From NCBI GenBank assembly GCA_002316235.1, contig DCDD01000174.1, positions 1 through 10,617 of the forward strand: a DNA stretch of 10,617 nucleotides. The letters are read 5' to 3'. The DNA comes from Bacteroidales bacterium UBA1064. GTDB taxonomy: Bacteria > Bacteroidota > Bacteroidia > Bacteroidales > Tenuifilaceae. The translations under genes were made by a program, and so were the position numbers. The notes below the pieces were generated by a model. That model had not been told where the DNA came from and did no database searches. It saw only the letters and a list, made by a program, of their open reading frames with translations. The stretch's first letter is position 1. Every line of letters begins with the position of its first letter. This document shows, piece after piece, positions 1 through 6,310 of the stretch.

Positions 1-1790
1 CTAACTGGCTCTATACCTTTCTCAATCAGGTAGTTCACCACCGACTGGGCGCGTTTCTGGGAAAGCTCATAGTTGTACTCTTTGGTTCCCCGGCTATCGG
101 TGTGCGAGGCCAGCTCTATGATGATGTTGGGGTTATCGTTCAGGATTTCCACGAGTCGGTCAAGCGCCTCACGCGATTCGGGCCGAAGTTCCCACCTATC
201 GTAATCGTAGAAAATATTAGGTATCTCGATCGGTTTTTCGGTGGAGGTTAGGGCAATGGAAACCTCAAAGTCCTTGCTCTGGGTAAGCCCTCTGGTCGAT
301 TCCTTTGCCTTGTTATTGAGGTAGCCCTTCTTGGAGGCAATCACCACGTAGTCGGCGTTAGGAGTGAGGTTGAACCTGAAAGAGCCATCGGCCAGGGTTT
401 GCATGGTAACCACGGAACCATCGTTTCCAACCAGCTTAACGGTAGCCTGTTCAACGGGCTTTTTGCTTTTCTCATCGGTTACATGCCCAATCAGGTTGAA
501 GTTGATTGGGGGAAGGTAAAACATGTAGATATCGTCGGCGCCTCTGCCACCCTGACGGCGTGAGGAGAAAAAACCAGCCTCGCGATCCTTTTCAAACACA
601 ATTCCGAAATCGTCGGCGGAGGAGTTAATGGGGTAGCGCATGTTTTCCACCTCCCTCCTACCCTCATCGTTCACCCACGACCTGAAGATGTCAAGACCGC
701 CCATTCCGGGGTGCCCGTCGGACGAAAAGTAGAGCGTTCCATCGGGGTGAATGTAGGGGAACATCTCGTTGCCCGCAGAATTTACCTCGCCTCCAAGGTT
801 AACGGGTTCACCCCAATCGTCGGAGGTTGAGCTGCTTCGGGTAATCTTCCAAATATCTAGCCCCCCAATGCCTCCGGAGATGTTGCTAACGAAGTACAGC
901 TCGGTGCCATCGGCCGAAATTGAAGGATGGGCAACAATCATGCTGTCGGCGGCAAGTTTCAGCTCATCGGGTGTAAGCCAGCCCTGCTCGGCTCGTTTGG
1001 AAACCAATATCTGGCATCCCAGCTTATCGCGCTTGCTCACCTTGCAACGGGTAAAGAAAAGGGTGTTGTAATCGGAGGTTAGGGCGCAGGTTCCCTCATC
1101 ATAGGAAGTATTTATGGTTTCATCAATAGGGCGTGGCTTACTCCAAACATTCTTATTATCACGTTCGCTAATAAAAATATCGGTAAAGTTCTCTCCCGTT
1201 ACCGAGCTAACCTTGCCGCCTGTTGCCTCATTGCGTGAGCTGGTGAAAAAAAGCGTGGCATAGTCGGACGAAGCATAGGCAGGGCTAAACTCACTGGTAC
1301 GGGTGTTAAGGCTACGCATGTTGGTAATTTCATATCCCGAGGGTGTTTCCTTCCACTTAATGGATAGCTCACATGATTTTATACCGGCATCAGCCAAGGG
1401 GTCAAGCGGAACAGCCACCTTGTACTTTTGGTACTGCTCAATGGCCTCGTTGTACTTTTCGCCCATTTTAAGCATTTCAGCATAGTAGAAGTAAACCTTA
1501 GGGTCGGGATACTCACGCATAATGGCTTTTTGATACCAGAGTTCGGCCTGTCGGGCGTTACCGGTGAGCCGGTAGCAGTTGCCCAGCTTGTAAAGATACT
1601 TTGGTAACTCATTCTTATCGTTAATCTTATCGATATCAGCCTTGTACAGATCTATTGCTTCAAAATAGGCTCCGGCCTTATACAGGGCATCGGCTTTAGC
1701 CAGCTTGCTGGTTTGGGCAAACGATATATTTGCAGCTATAGCAAAACATGCCAAAAGGGCTATCCGTCGGGTTAAGGTTAATTTATTCAT
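1..1790 (-). CDS. PorE-like OmpA-family outer-membrane protein (TPR, PD40 propeller, CRD, OmpA), 3' end cut by window
   Basis: I translated this partial gene from the ATG at 1788-1790 (minus); 596 residues are visible with no stop before base 1. An N-terminal signal peptide (basic MNKLTLTRR, hydrophobic to about residue 24, probable cleavage at SFA/Q) is followed by TPR-like helices (about 30-145, with patterns such as LYKLGNCYRLTGNARQAELW). WD40/PD40 beta-propeller strands fill about 165-425, with repeats of the type DGTELYF and DGTLYFSSDGHPGMGGLDIF. A CarboxypepD_reg-like beta domain covers about 430-515, and an OmpA_C domain starts near 520. The peptidoglycan-binding Asp565 (SHTDSRG) and Arg580 (SQKRAQ) are present; the last 30-50 residues lie off the window. 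This domain order is that described for PorE of the type IX secretion system, which links the outer-membrane machine to peptidoglycan. Bacteroidota carry paralogs with the same order, so the exact orthology is inferred. It stands alone, 268 bp downstream of glnN behind a terminator. Confidence 0.85.
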   Translation of the reverse strand, partial: MNKLTLTRRIALLACFAIAANISFAQTSKLAKADALYKAGAYFEAIDLYKADIDKINDKNELPKYLYKLGNCYRLTGNARQAELWYQKAIMREYPDPKVYFYYAEMLKMGEKYNEAIEQYQKYKVAVPLDPLADAGIKSCELSIKWKETPSGYEITNMRSLNTRTSEFSPAYASSDYATLFFTSSRNEATGGKVSSVTGENFTDIFISERDNKNVWSKPRPIDETINTSYDEGTCALTSDYNTLFFTRCKVSKRDKLGCQILVSKRAEQGWLTPDELKLAADSMIVAHPSISADGTELYFVSNISGGIGGLDIWKITRSSSTSDDWGEPVNLGGEVNSAGNEMFPYIHPDGTLYFSSDGHPGMGGLDIFRSWVNDEGRREVENMRYPINSSADDFGIVFEKDREAGFFSSRRQGGRGADDIYMFYLPPINFNLIGHVTDEKSKKPVEQATVKLVGNDGSVVTMQTLADGSFRFNLTPNADYVVIASKKGYLNNKAKESTRGLTQSKDFEVSIALTSTEKPIEIPNIFYDYDRWELRPESREALDRLVEILNDNPNIIIELASHTDSRGTKEYNYELSQKRAQSVVNYLIEKGIEPV

Positions 1791-1815
1791 GGCTATTCCT
1801 TCAAGTAGGGTAATG

Positions 1816-1835
1816 TTGAATACAAAAATATTCAA
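1816..1835. repeat. Perfect 7-bp inverted repeat upstream of the PorE-like gene
   Basis: TTGAATA and TATTCAA flank a 6-nt spacer (CAAAAA on the plus strand). The repeat is 26 bp upstream of the start codon and covers the candidate -7 element, so it could be an operator. In such AT-rich DNA a 7-bp arm can also arise by chance. Confidence 0.4.
1823..1830 (-). promoter_or_regulatory. Candidate -7 element (TATTTTTG) for the PorE-like gene
   Basis: On the minus strand TATTTTTG fits the Bacteroidota -7 consensus TAnnTTTG and would start transcription roughly 25-30 nt before the ATG at 1790. No good TTTG -33 box is visible at the expected spacing, so this is a weak call. The element sits inside the 7-bp inverted repeat at 1816-1835. 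Confidence 0.35.
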
Positions 1836-1910
1836 AATATTTATTCCACCATGAATTAGCTCACCACGATTTCAAATATCAACGGAACAAGAAAAAGTTA
1901 TGATAGGGTG

Positions 1911-1953
1911 ATAAAAAATAGAACGAAGCTGTTGGTTAACTGCTTCGTTCTAT
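1911..1953 (-). terminator. Rho-independent terminator of glnN
   Basis: Two perfectly complementary 12-base arms (1918-1929 and 1942-1953, minus-strand order ATAGAACGAAGC ... GCTTCGTTCTAT) enclose a 12-nt loop that can add three more pairs (GTT/AAC). On the minus strand the stem runs straight into six T residues (A-run 1913-1918 on plus). It lies about 105 bp beyond the glnN stop and separates glnN from the PorE-like gene. The plus-strand side lacks a T-run, so it is unidirectional. Confidence 0.85.
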
Positions 1954-2058
1954 AATGGATTATTGCGACGTTTAATGTAATGCAGGAGCTATGCAAACCT
2001 ACAAGAAATTGCAAAATTTAACCAAAACATCCAAAACCAAAACCACAGGGCGTTTCAA

Positions 2059-4251
2059 TTACCTTATAAAGAGCATTTCCCTGTACTTGGGCAGAGGCCA
2101 CATCTCGTCATCCACAATCATCTCCAGCTTATCAATGTGAACGCGTATGCTTTCGATGAAGGGCTTGACGTTTTGAGCGTATAAACGAGCCCGTTCAACC
2201 ACATCGTCAACGCGGTTAGCCTCCTTGCGACGTTCAACCATATCGTTAACCTGGTTGCTTATCTCGCTAATATGCTCGGAGATTTCCTTAATAAGGCCTA
2301 TTTGGTGCACGGCCAGCTTCTCCCATTCGTCGGGGTAAAGTTCTTTTAGCCCTTTTACATTGCTAATCAGCGTGTTCTGATAAGAAATAGCTGTTGGGAT
2401 GATATGGTTAATGGCCAAATCGCCCAGAATACGGGCTTCAATTTGCACCTTCTTCATCAGGGTTTCGTTAAAAATCTCATGCCGGGCTTCCAGCTCCTTC
2501 ACAGAAAGGACATTGTTGCCGGAGAGAAGCTTTTGGGACGAATTGTGAAGAAATATACTGAAGGCCTCAATTGGGTTGGGAATGTTGGGCAACCCTCGTT
2601 TAGCAGCCTCTTCGACCCATTCATTGCTATAGCCGTTGCCCTCGAAGAGAATTTTTCGTGACTCGATAATTGCCCTTCGCAGGCTCTGCATAATGGCCTC
2701 ATCCTTTTTTATGCCTCGCTCAATCGCCTCGTCAACCTCCTTTTTAAACTGGTTAAGCTGGTTGGCAACGGCAGTATTCAACACAATCAGGGGCGATGCG
2801 CAGCTTCCGGAGGAACCCACAGCACGGAATTCGAAGCGGTTGCCGGTAAAGGCAAAAGGTGAGGTGCGGTTGCGGTCGGTGTTGTCGAGCAGAATTTCCG
2901 GAATTTTCCCTATAATGTCGAGTTTAAGCTCCGTTTTTTCATCAGGGGTCATTTTTTTATCGCTAACCCGCTCCTCCAGCTCGTCGAGCACGCGGGTAAG
3001 CGTTTCGCCAATAAAAACCGACATAATGGCGGGTGGAGCTTCGTGGGCGCCCAGCCTATGCGAGTTCGACTCCGACGAAATGCTTCCAATCAGTAGATCG
3101 GGGTAGTCGTGGACTGCTTTAATAGTGTTAATAAGAAAAGTGAGGAACTGTAGGTTGTTTTTCGGTGTTTTACCGGGCGATAGCAGGTTAATCCCCGTGT
3201 CGGTCATCATGGACCAGTTGCTATGCTTGCCTGATCCGTTAATACCCTTAAAAGGTTTTTCATGGAAAAGTACTCTAAATCCGTGTTGGCGGGCAATTCT
3301 GTCCATAAGCGACATGATGAGCTGGTTGTGGTCCACAGCCAGGTTGGCCTCCTCGAAAATTGGGGCGCATTCAAACTGGTTGGGTGCCACTTCATTGTGA
3401 CGGGTTTTCACCGGGATTCCAAGCTTACAGGCTTCAAATTCGAAATGGCGCATAAAAGCAGATACCCGTGCCGGAATGGCGCCAAAGTAGTGATCCTCCA
3501 GCTGCTGATCCTTTGCTGCAGCATGGCCCATCAGGGTTCTTCCGCAAAGAGCAAGATCGGGACGGGCATTGTAGAGCGCCTCGTCAATCAAGAAGTATTC
3601 CTGCTCCCACCCCAGGGTAACGAAAACCTTTTTAGCATTCCGGTCGAAGTACTCCAGAACGGAGGTAGCTGCCCTATCGAGTAGGGCCAGCGACTTCAGC
3701 AGGGGTGTTTTGTAATCCAGTGCCTCTCCTGTGTAGGATACAAATATGGTAGGTATGCAAAGCGTATGCTCCATGATGAACGCTGCAGAAGAAGGGTCCC
3801 ATGCTGTGTAGCCCCTGGCTTCAAAGGTGTTTCTAATTCCTCCGTTCGGAAAGCTGGACGCATCGGGCTCCTGCTGCACCAGCATGTCACCATTGAATAC
3901 CTCAAGTGGCTTCCCGTCGTAGCTTACCGAAAGAAAAGCATCGTGCTTTTCGGCTGTAGAGCCATTCAGCGGGTGAAACCAGTGGGTGTAGTGTGTTGCA
4001 CCATGCTCTATAGCCCATGCCTTCATGGCTGCAGCCACCTGCCCTGCAATTTTCCGGTCTATATGCTTGCCCTCATCTATTGAGGTAATCATGCTCTCAT
4101 AGGCTTCTGCCGACAGGAAATTTTTCATCTTTTCCCTGTCGAAGACATTTATTCCGAAAATTTCAGACTGCTTGGCACTATACGTACCGTTAGCATCAAC
4201 TACCGGACGATTTACTGCCTCTTTGAATGCCGAGAATCGTAATTTTGACAT
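2059..4251 (-). CDS. glnN: Type III glutamine synthetase (GSIII)
   Basis: This cytosolic enzyme makes glutamine from glutamate, ammonia and ATP. At 730 residues it has GSIII length, far above the roughly 450-470 of GSI. The GSIII N-terminal domain includes ATHYTHWFHPLNGSTAEKHD (86-105). The catalytic barrel carries the metal-binding Glu residues of GWEQEYF (214-220), NEVAPNQFE (286-294), the ATP/glutamate-site stretch EKPFKGINGSGKHSNWSM (331-348) and NRTSPFAFTGNRFEFRAVGS (461-480). The remaining C-terminal part (about 530-730) is mostly helical with coiled-coil-like stretches, as usual for GSIII. The ATG at 4249-4251 opens the familiar GSIII N-terminus (MSKLRFSAFKEAVNRP). It is monocistronic: its own promoter lies upstream and an intrinsic terminator downstream. 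No glnB, amtB or glutamate synthase gene is in the window, and nothing looks degraded. Divergent to it lies an Fe-S protein gene. Confidence 0.97.
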   Translation of the reverse strand: MSKLRFSAFKEAVNRPVVDANGTYSAKQSEIFGINVFDREKMKNFLSAEAYESMITSIDEGKHIDRKIAGQVAAAMKAWAIEHGATHYTHWFHPLNGSTAEKHDAFLSVSYDGKPLEVFNGDMLVQQEPDASSFPNGGIRNTFEARGYTAWDPSSAAFIMEHTLCIPTIFVSYTGEALDYKTPLLKSLALLDRAATSVLEYFDRNAKKVFVTLGWEQEYFLIDEALYNARPDLALCGRTLMGHAAAKDQQLEDHYFGAIPARVSAFMRHFEFEACKLGIPVKTRHNEVAPNQFECAPIFEEANLAVDHNQLIMSLMDRIARQHGFRVLFHEKPFKGINGSGKHSNWSMMTDTGINLLSPGKTPKNNLQFLTFLINTIKAVHDYPDLLIGSISSESNSHRLGAHEAPPAIMSVFIGETLTRVLDELEERVSDKKMTPDEKTELKLDIIGKIPEILLDNTDRNRTSPFAFTGNRFEFRAVGSSGSCASPLIVLNTAVANQLNQFKKEVDEAIERGIKKDEAIMQSLRRAIIESRKILFEGNGYSNEWVEEAAKRGLPNIPNPIEAFSIFLHNSSQKLLSGNNVLSVKELEARHEIFNETLMKKVQIEARILGDLAINHIIPTAISYQNTLISNVKGLKELYPDEWEKLAVHQIGLIKEISEHISEISNQVNDMVERRKEANRVDDVVERARLYAQNVKPFIESIRVHIDKLEMIVDDEMWPLPKYREMLFIR

Positions 4252-4271
4252 GAGATTTTAGTTTGATGCTG

Positions 4272-4305
4272 CAAATATATACTTATTTTAACACTCACCC
4301 TCAAA
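4272..4305 (-). promoter_or_regulatory. Probable glnN promoter (Bacteroidota -33/-7 type)
   Basis: On the minus strand a TTTG (4302-4305) precedes TATATTTG (4272-4279) by 22 bp. The second box is an exact match to TAnnTTTG. The box ends 20 nt before the glnN ATG, which gives a very short leader. The surrounding DNA is strongly AT-rich. Confidence 0.55.
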
Positions 4306-4453
4306 TACTAATATCATTTATTAAATTATTTGTATAAATATTTTTATTTACCCATTTTTTTTAAGGGTATAAGTGTAAAATTCGTAATTTGTGTTTCTAT
4401 GGCCTTTATACTAAAAAATTTTAATTTAGCAGCTGAACATTTACAGAATTCGC

Positions 4454-4461
4454 TACGTTTG
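4454..4461 (+). promoter_or_regulatory. Candidate -7 element (TACGTTTG) for the Fe-S gene pair
   Basis: TACGTTTG matches TAnnTTTG exactly and ends 28 nt before the ATG at 4490. No clear TTG/TTTG box is found 19-23 bp upstream, so the -33 region is poor. It faces away from the glnN promoter across the same AT-rich intergenic stretch (4252-4489). Confidence 0.45.
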
Positions 4462-4489
4462 TAAAAAAATACCCTTCAGCCACTTCATC

Positions 4490-4981
4490 ATGGGAAACAT
4501 CAGGAAGAAGTATAGCAACGATGAGATAACTGTTTACTGGCAACCGGCAGAGTGCATACATTCAACAATTTGTTTCACGAGGCTGGCATCGGTTTTCAAT
4601 CCCCGTAAACGGCCATGGATTGACATGAGCGGGGGAACCACCGATCAGATACTTAAAATTGTAAATGAGTGTCCGACAAACGCCCTCACCTTCAGCTGGC
4701 TCGAAAACAGCAGAAACGAGCATGAAACCTCTCCCAAGGTGGTCAGGGAGATTAAGCCAACAAGTGAAGCAGGCACTGAGAATGTTAAACCGGTGAAAAT
4801 TCAGGTAATGCCCAATGGGCCGTTGCTTCTATCCGGAGATTTTCAGCTATTCGATGCTGATGGTGTCGAGCTGAAAAGCATGAAAATGGTATCGGTGTGC
4901 CGATGTGGGCACTCGCAGGGAAAGCCATTCTGCGACGGCATGCATTTCAAGATTGGATTTAGGGATAAGGAGGAGCAATAA
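4490..4981 (+). CDS. YjdI-like Fe-S domain fused to a CDGSH iron-sulfur domain
   Basis: This 163-residue cytosolic protein has two Fe-S modules. Residues about 5-70 resemble the Fer4_19/YjdI family: DEITVYWQPAECIHSTIC gives Cys22 and Cys28 (C-x5-C, as in E. coli YjdI), then RPWID and CPTNAL with Cys61. Three cysteines are the family pattern, so the cluster would need a fourth non-Cys ligand or be of the 3Fe type. A low-complexity linker (about 72-103) leads to a CDGSH domain (about 105-155) with ligands Cys137, Cys139, Cys148 and His152 in CRCGHSQGKPFCDGMH, the 3Cys:1His 2Fe-2S site. The usual small residue (S/A/T) before the His is Met151 here. No signal peptide or membrane segment is visible. 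It is followed after 2 bp by a second CDGSH gene. Its role, probably electron transfer or cluster handling, is not established by the sequence. Confidence 0.9.
   Translation: MGNIRKKYSNDEITVYWQPAECIHSTICFTRLASVFNPRKRPWIDMSGGTTDQILKIVNECPTNALTFSWLENSRNEHETSPKVVREIKPTSEAGTENVKPVKIQVMPNGPLLLSGDFQLFDADGVELKSMKMVSVCRCGHSQGKPFCDGMHFKIGFRDKEEQ
4967..4975 (+). promoter_or_regulatory. Strong Shine-Dalgarno (AAGGAGGAG) for the second CDGSH gene
   Basis: AAGGAGGAG ends 8 nt before the ATG at 4984 and lies within the last codons of the upstream gene. Good SD sequences are uncommon in Bacteroidota, so this fixes the start and suggests independent, efficient translation of the small downstream protein. 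Confidence 0.65.
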
Positions 4982-4983
4982 CA

Positions 4984-5199
4984 ATGATCGAATCGGCAAA
5001 ACATGCAGCATCGCTGCATTTCTTAAAGCATGGCCCGGTGAGGGTTGAGGGGACATTCAGGATAGTTGACATTGACGGAAACGAGCTGGAGGTTGCCGAA
5101 GCCGGTAAAGTTTACCTTTGCACCTGCGGAAAATCGAACACCAAGCCCTTTTGCGATTGCAGCCATCAGGAAGAACTTAAGCTAAGAGCTACTAACTAA
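4984..5199 (+). CDS. Small CDGSH-type iron-sulfur protein with CDCSH variant motif
   Basis: This 71-residue protein is a single CDGSH domain. The ligands are Cys46, Cys48, Cys57 and His61 in CTCGKSNTKPFCDCSH, which keeps the C-x-C-x2-S-x3-P-x-C-D frame for a 3Cys:1His 2Fe-2S cluster. The invariant Gly of the CDGSH name is replaced by Cys59, giving an additional thiol next to the cluster. Residues about 16-45 (GPVRVEGTFRIVDIDGNELE) parallel the corresponding part of the upstream gene's CDGSH domain (GPLLLSGDFQLFDADGVELK), so the two are tandem paralogs now in separate reading frames. The two may pair as a heteromer, since CDGSH folds dimerise; this is inference. The gene is cotranscribed with its neighbour (2-bp gap, strong SD) and converges on ddl with 1 bp between the stop codons. 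Confidence 0.88.
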   Translation: MIESAKHAASLHFLKHGPVRVEGTFRIVDIDGNELEVAEAGKVYLCTCGKSNTKPFCDCSHQEELKLRATN

Positions 5200-5200
5200 A

Positions 5201-6190
5201 CTATTTTGCCCTTCGCAGGGCATCCTCGATAACCAGCGTTAGCATATCGCGCATATTTTCACCCATTACCCTCACCTGCTGGGGCACGATGCTAGCTTCG
5301 CTCATACCCGGGACGGTGTTTACCTCCAGAAAGTAAATGCCATTTGCTCCCGCAATATAGTCAACCCTGACAATTCCCCGACATTCCAAAACGTCATATA
5401 TTTTAGAGGTTAGCCCCTGTATGGTTCCATACAGGTCTTCAGGAATAGGAGCGGGAGTAATCTCTTTGGATTTGTTAAGATACTTGGCTTCATAGTCGAA
5501 AAACTCCTTCTCGGGAACAATCTCGGTAACGGGCAGTATGAACTCCCTGTTAAACGACTTAAAAGCACCACAGGTCAGCTCCCTACCGGCAATAAACTCC
5601 TCAATAATGACAGTGCTATCCTCGGAAAATGCCCTATTGAGAGCAGGCAGAATTTCGTCCGGGTGCTTCACCTTGCTAACCCCGTAGCTGCTACCGCTGG
5701 CGTTGGGCTTCACAAAAACAGGCAACCCGAGTTTACTAGCTACAGCATCAACATCAATTTCTTCTCCCCGATGAACCAAAACCTCTCTTGCCAGCTTTAC
5801 CCCTGTACCTGTGAGGAGCAACTTGCAGAAGTGCTTGTTGAAGGTAATAGCCTCGTTGAGCACACCACCCGTTGTGTAGGGTATGTTGAGCATTTCAAAG
5901 TATCCCTGAAGTAAGCCGTTCTCCCCGGGGTTTCCATGAATAACAATTAGTGCACAGTCAAAAGTTACCCTAACGCCATTCAATGAAACACTAAAATCAT
6001 CCTTCGAAACCGGAACAGCAACACCATTACCAACCATGCATGTCCAATCGGTTCCCTTAACCAGAACCTTATAAGGATTGTACTTTCCAGGGTCGAGCCA
6101 ACCCTCCACCTGCGAGGCGCCCATAAGTGAAATATTTTCCTCTGATGAGTTGCCCCCAGCCATAATGGCTATATTCAATTTTTTTTGCAT
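5201..6190 (-). CDS. ddl: D-alanine--D-alanine ligase
   Basis: This cytosolic ATP-grasp enzyme joins two D-alanines for the peptidoglycan pentapeptide. It has 329 residues, a normal Ddl length. Seen in order: AGGNSSE (11-17, substrate-binding Glu17), HGNPGENGLLQG (85-96), VKPNASGSSYGVSKV (160-174), EEFIAGRELTCG (197-208), the omega-loop FFDYEAKY (230-237) with Lys236 and Tyr237, and FLEVNTVPGMSEAS (287-300) with the metal-binding Glu and Asn. The omega-loop Tyr equivalent to E. coli DdlB Tyr216 is the signature of a D-Ala-D-Ala rather than D-Ala-D-Lac product. I chose the ATG at 6188-6190 because MQKKLNIAIMAGG is the normal Ddl start; a TTG at 6209-6211 would add seven residues. It is the last gene of the minus-strand run, 120 bp after the M20 dipeptidase gene. 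Confidence 0.96.
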   Translation of the reverse strand: MQKKLNIAIMAGGNSSEENISLMGASQVEGWLDPGKYNPYKVLVKGTDWTCMVGNGVAVPVSKDDFSVSLNGVRVTFDCALIVIHGNPGENGLLQGYFEMLNIPYTTGGVLNEAITFNKHFCKLLLTGTGVKLAREVLVHRGEEIDVDAVASKLGLPVFVKPNASGSSYGVSKVKHPDEILPALNRAFSEDSTVIIEEFIAGRELTCGAFKSFNREFILPVTEIVPEKEFFDYEAKYLNKSKEITPAPIPEDLYGTIQGLTSKIYDVLECRGIVRVDYIAGANGIYFLEVNTVPGMSEASIVPQQVRVMGENMRDMLTLVIEDALRRAK

Positions 6191-6202
6191 GGCAGTAAAA
6201 TT

Positions 6203-6218
6203 AAGCTGCAAAGCTGCA
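6203..6218. repeat. Tandem 8-bp duplication upstream of ddl
   Basis: AAGCTGCA occurs twice head to tail just upstream of the ddl ATG. It is probably a small slippage duplication. It falls between the TTG and ATG start candidates and beyond, so it does not encode conserved Ddl sequence. Confidence 0.5.
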
Positions 6219-6310
6219 AGAAAATTTGCAAAAATTGGTGTTCCCCTTTTGAAAATTTTTCTACCCTAAATATGAAACTGTTTGCTAGTGCAGGTATCAG
6301 CAGCGATTAG

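Noticed and set aside
2021..2042. CCAAAA repeated three times downstream of glnN
   Set aside because: It is short, irregular, low-complexity sequence in the glnN 3' untranslated region, with no partner structure.
3262..3684. 140-codon open frame on the plus strand
   Set aside because: It is antisense to the conserved core of glutamine synthetase and has no family resemblance, so it is a shadow frame.
6191..6211. TTG start seven codons upstream of the chosen ddl start
   Set aside because: The extra residues (MQLNFTA) are not part of the conserved Ddl N-terminus, and the ATG at 6190 gives the standard start.
6251..6261. AT-only palindrome GAAAATTTTTC between ddl and the M20 gene
   Set aside because: The stem is too short and AT-rich to act as a terminator and has no T-run after a GC stem.
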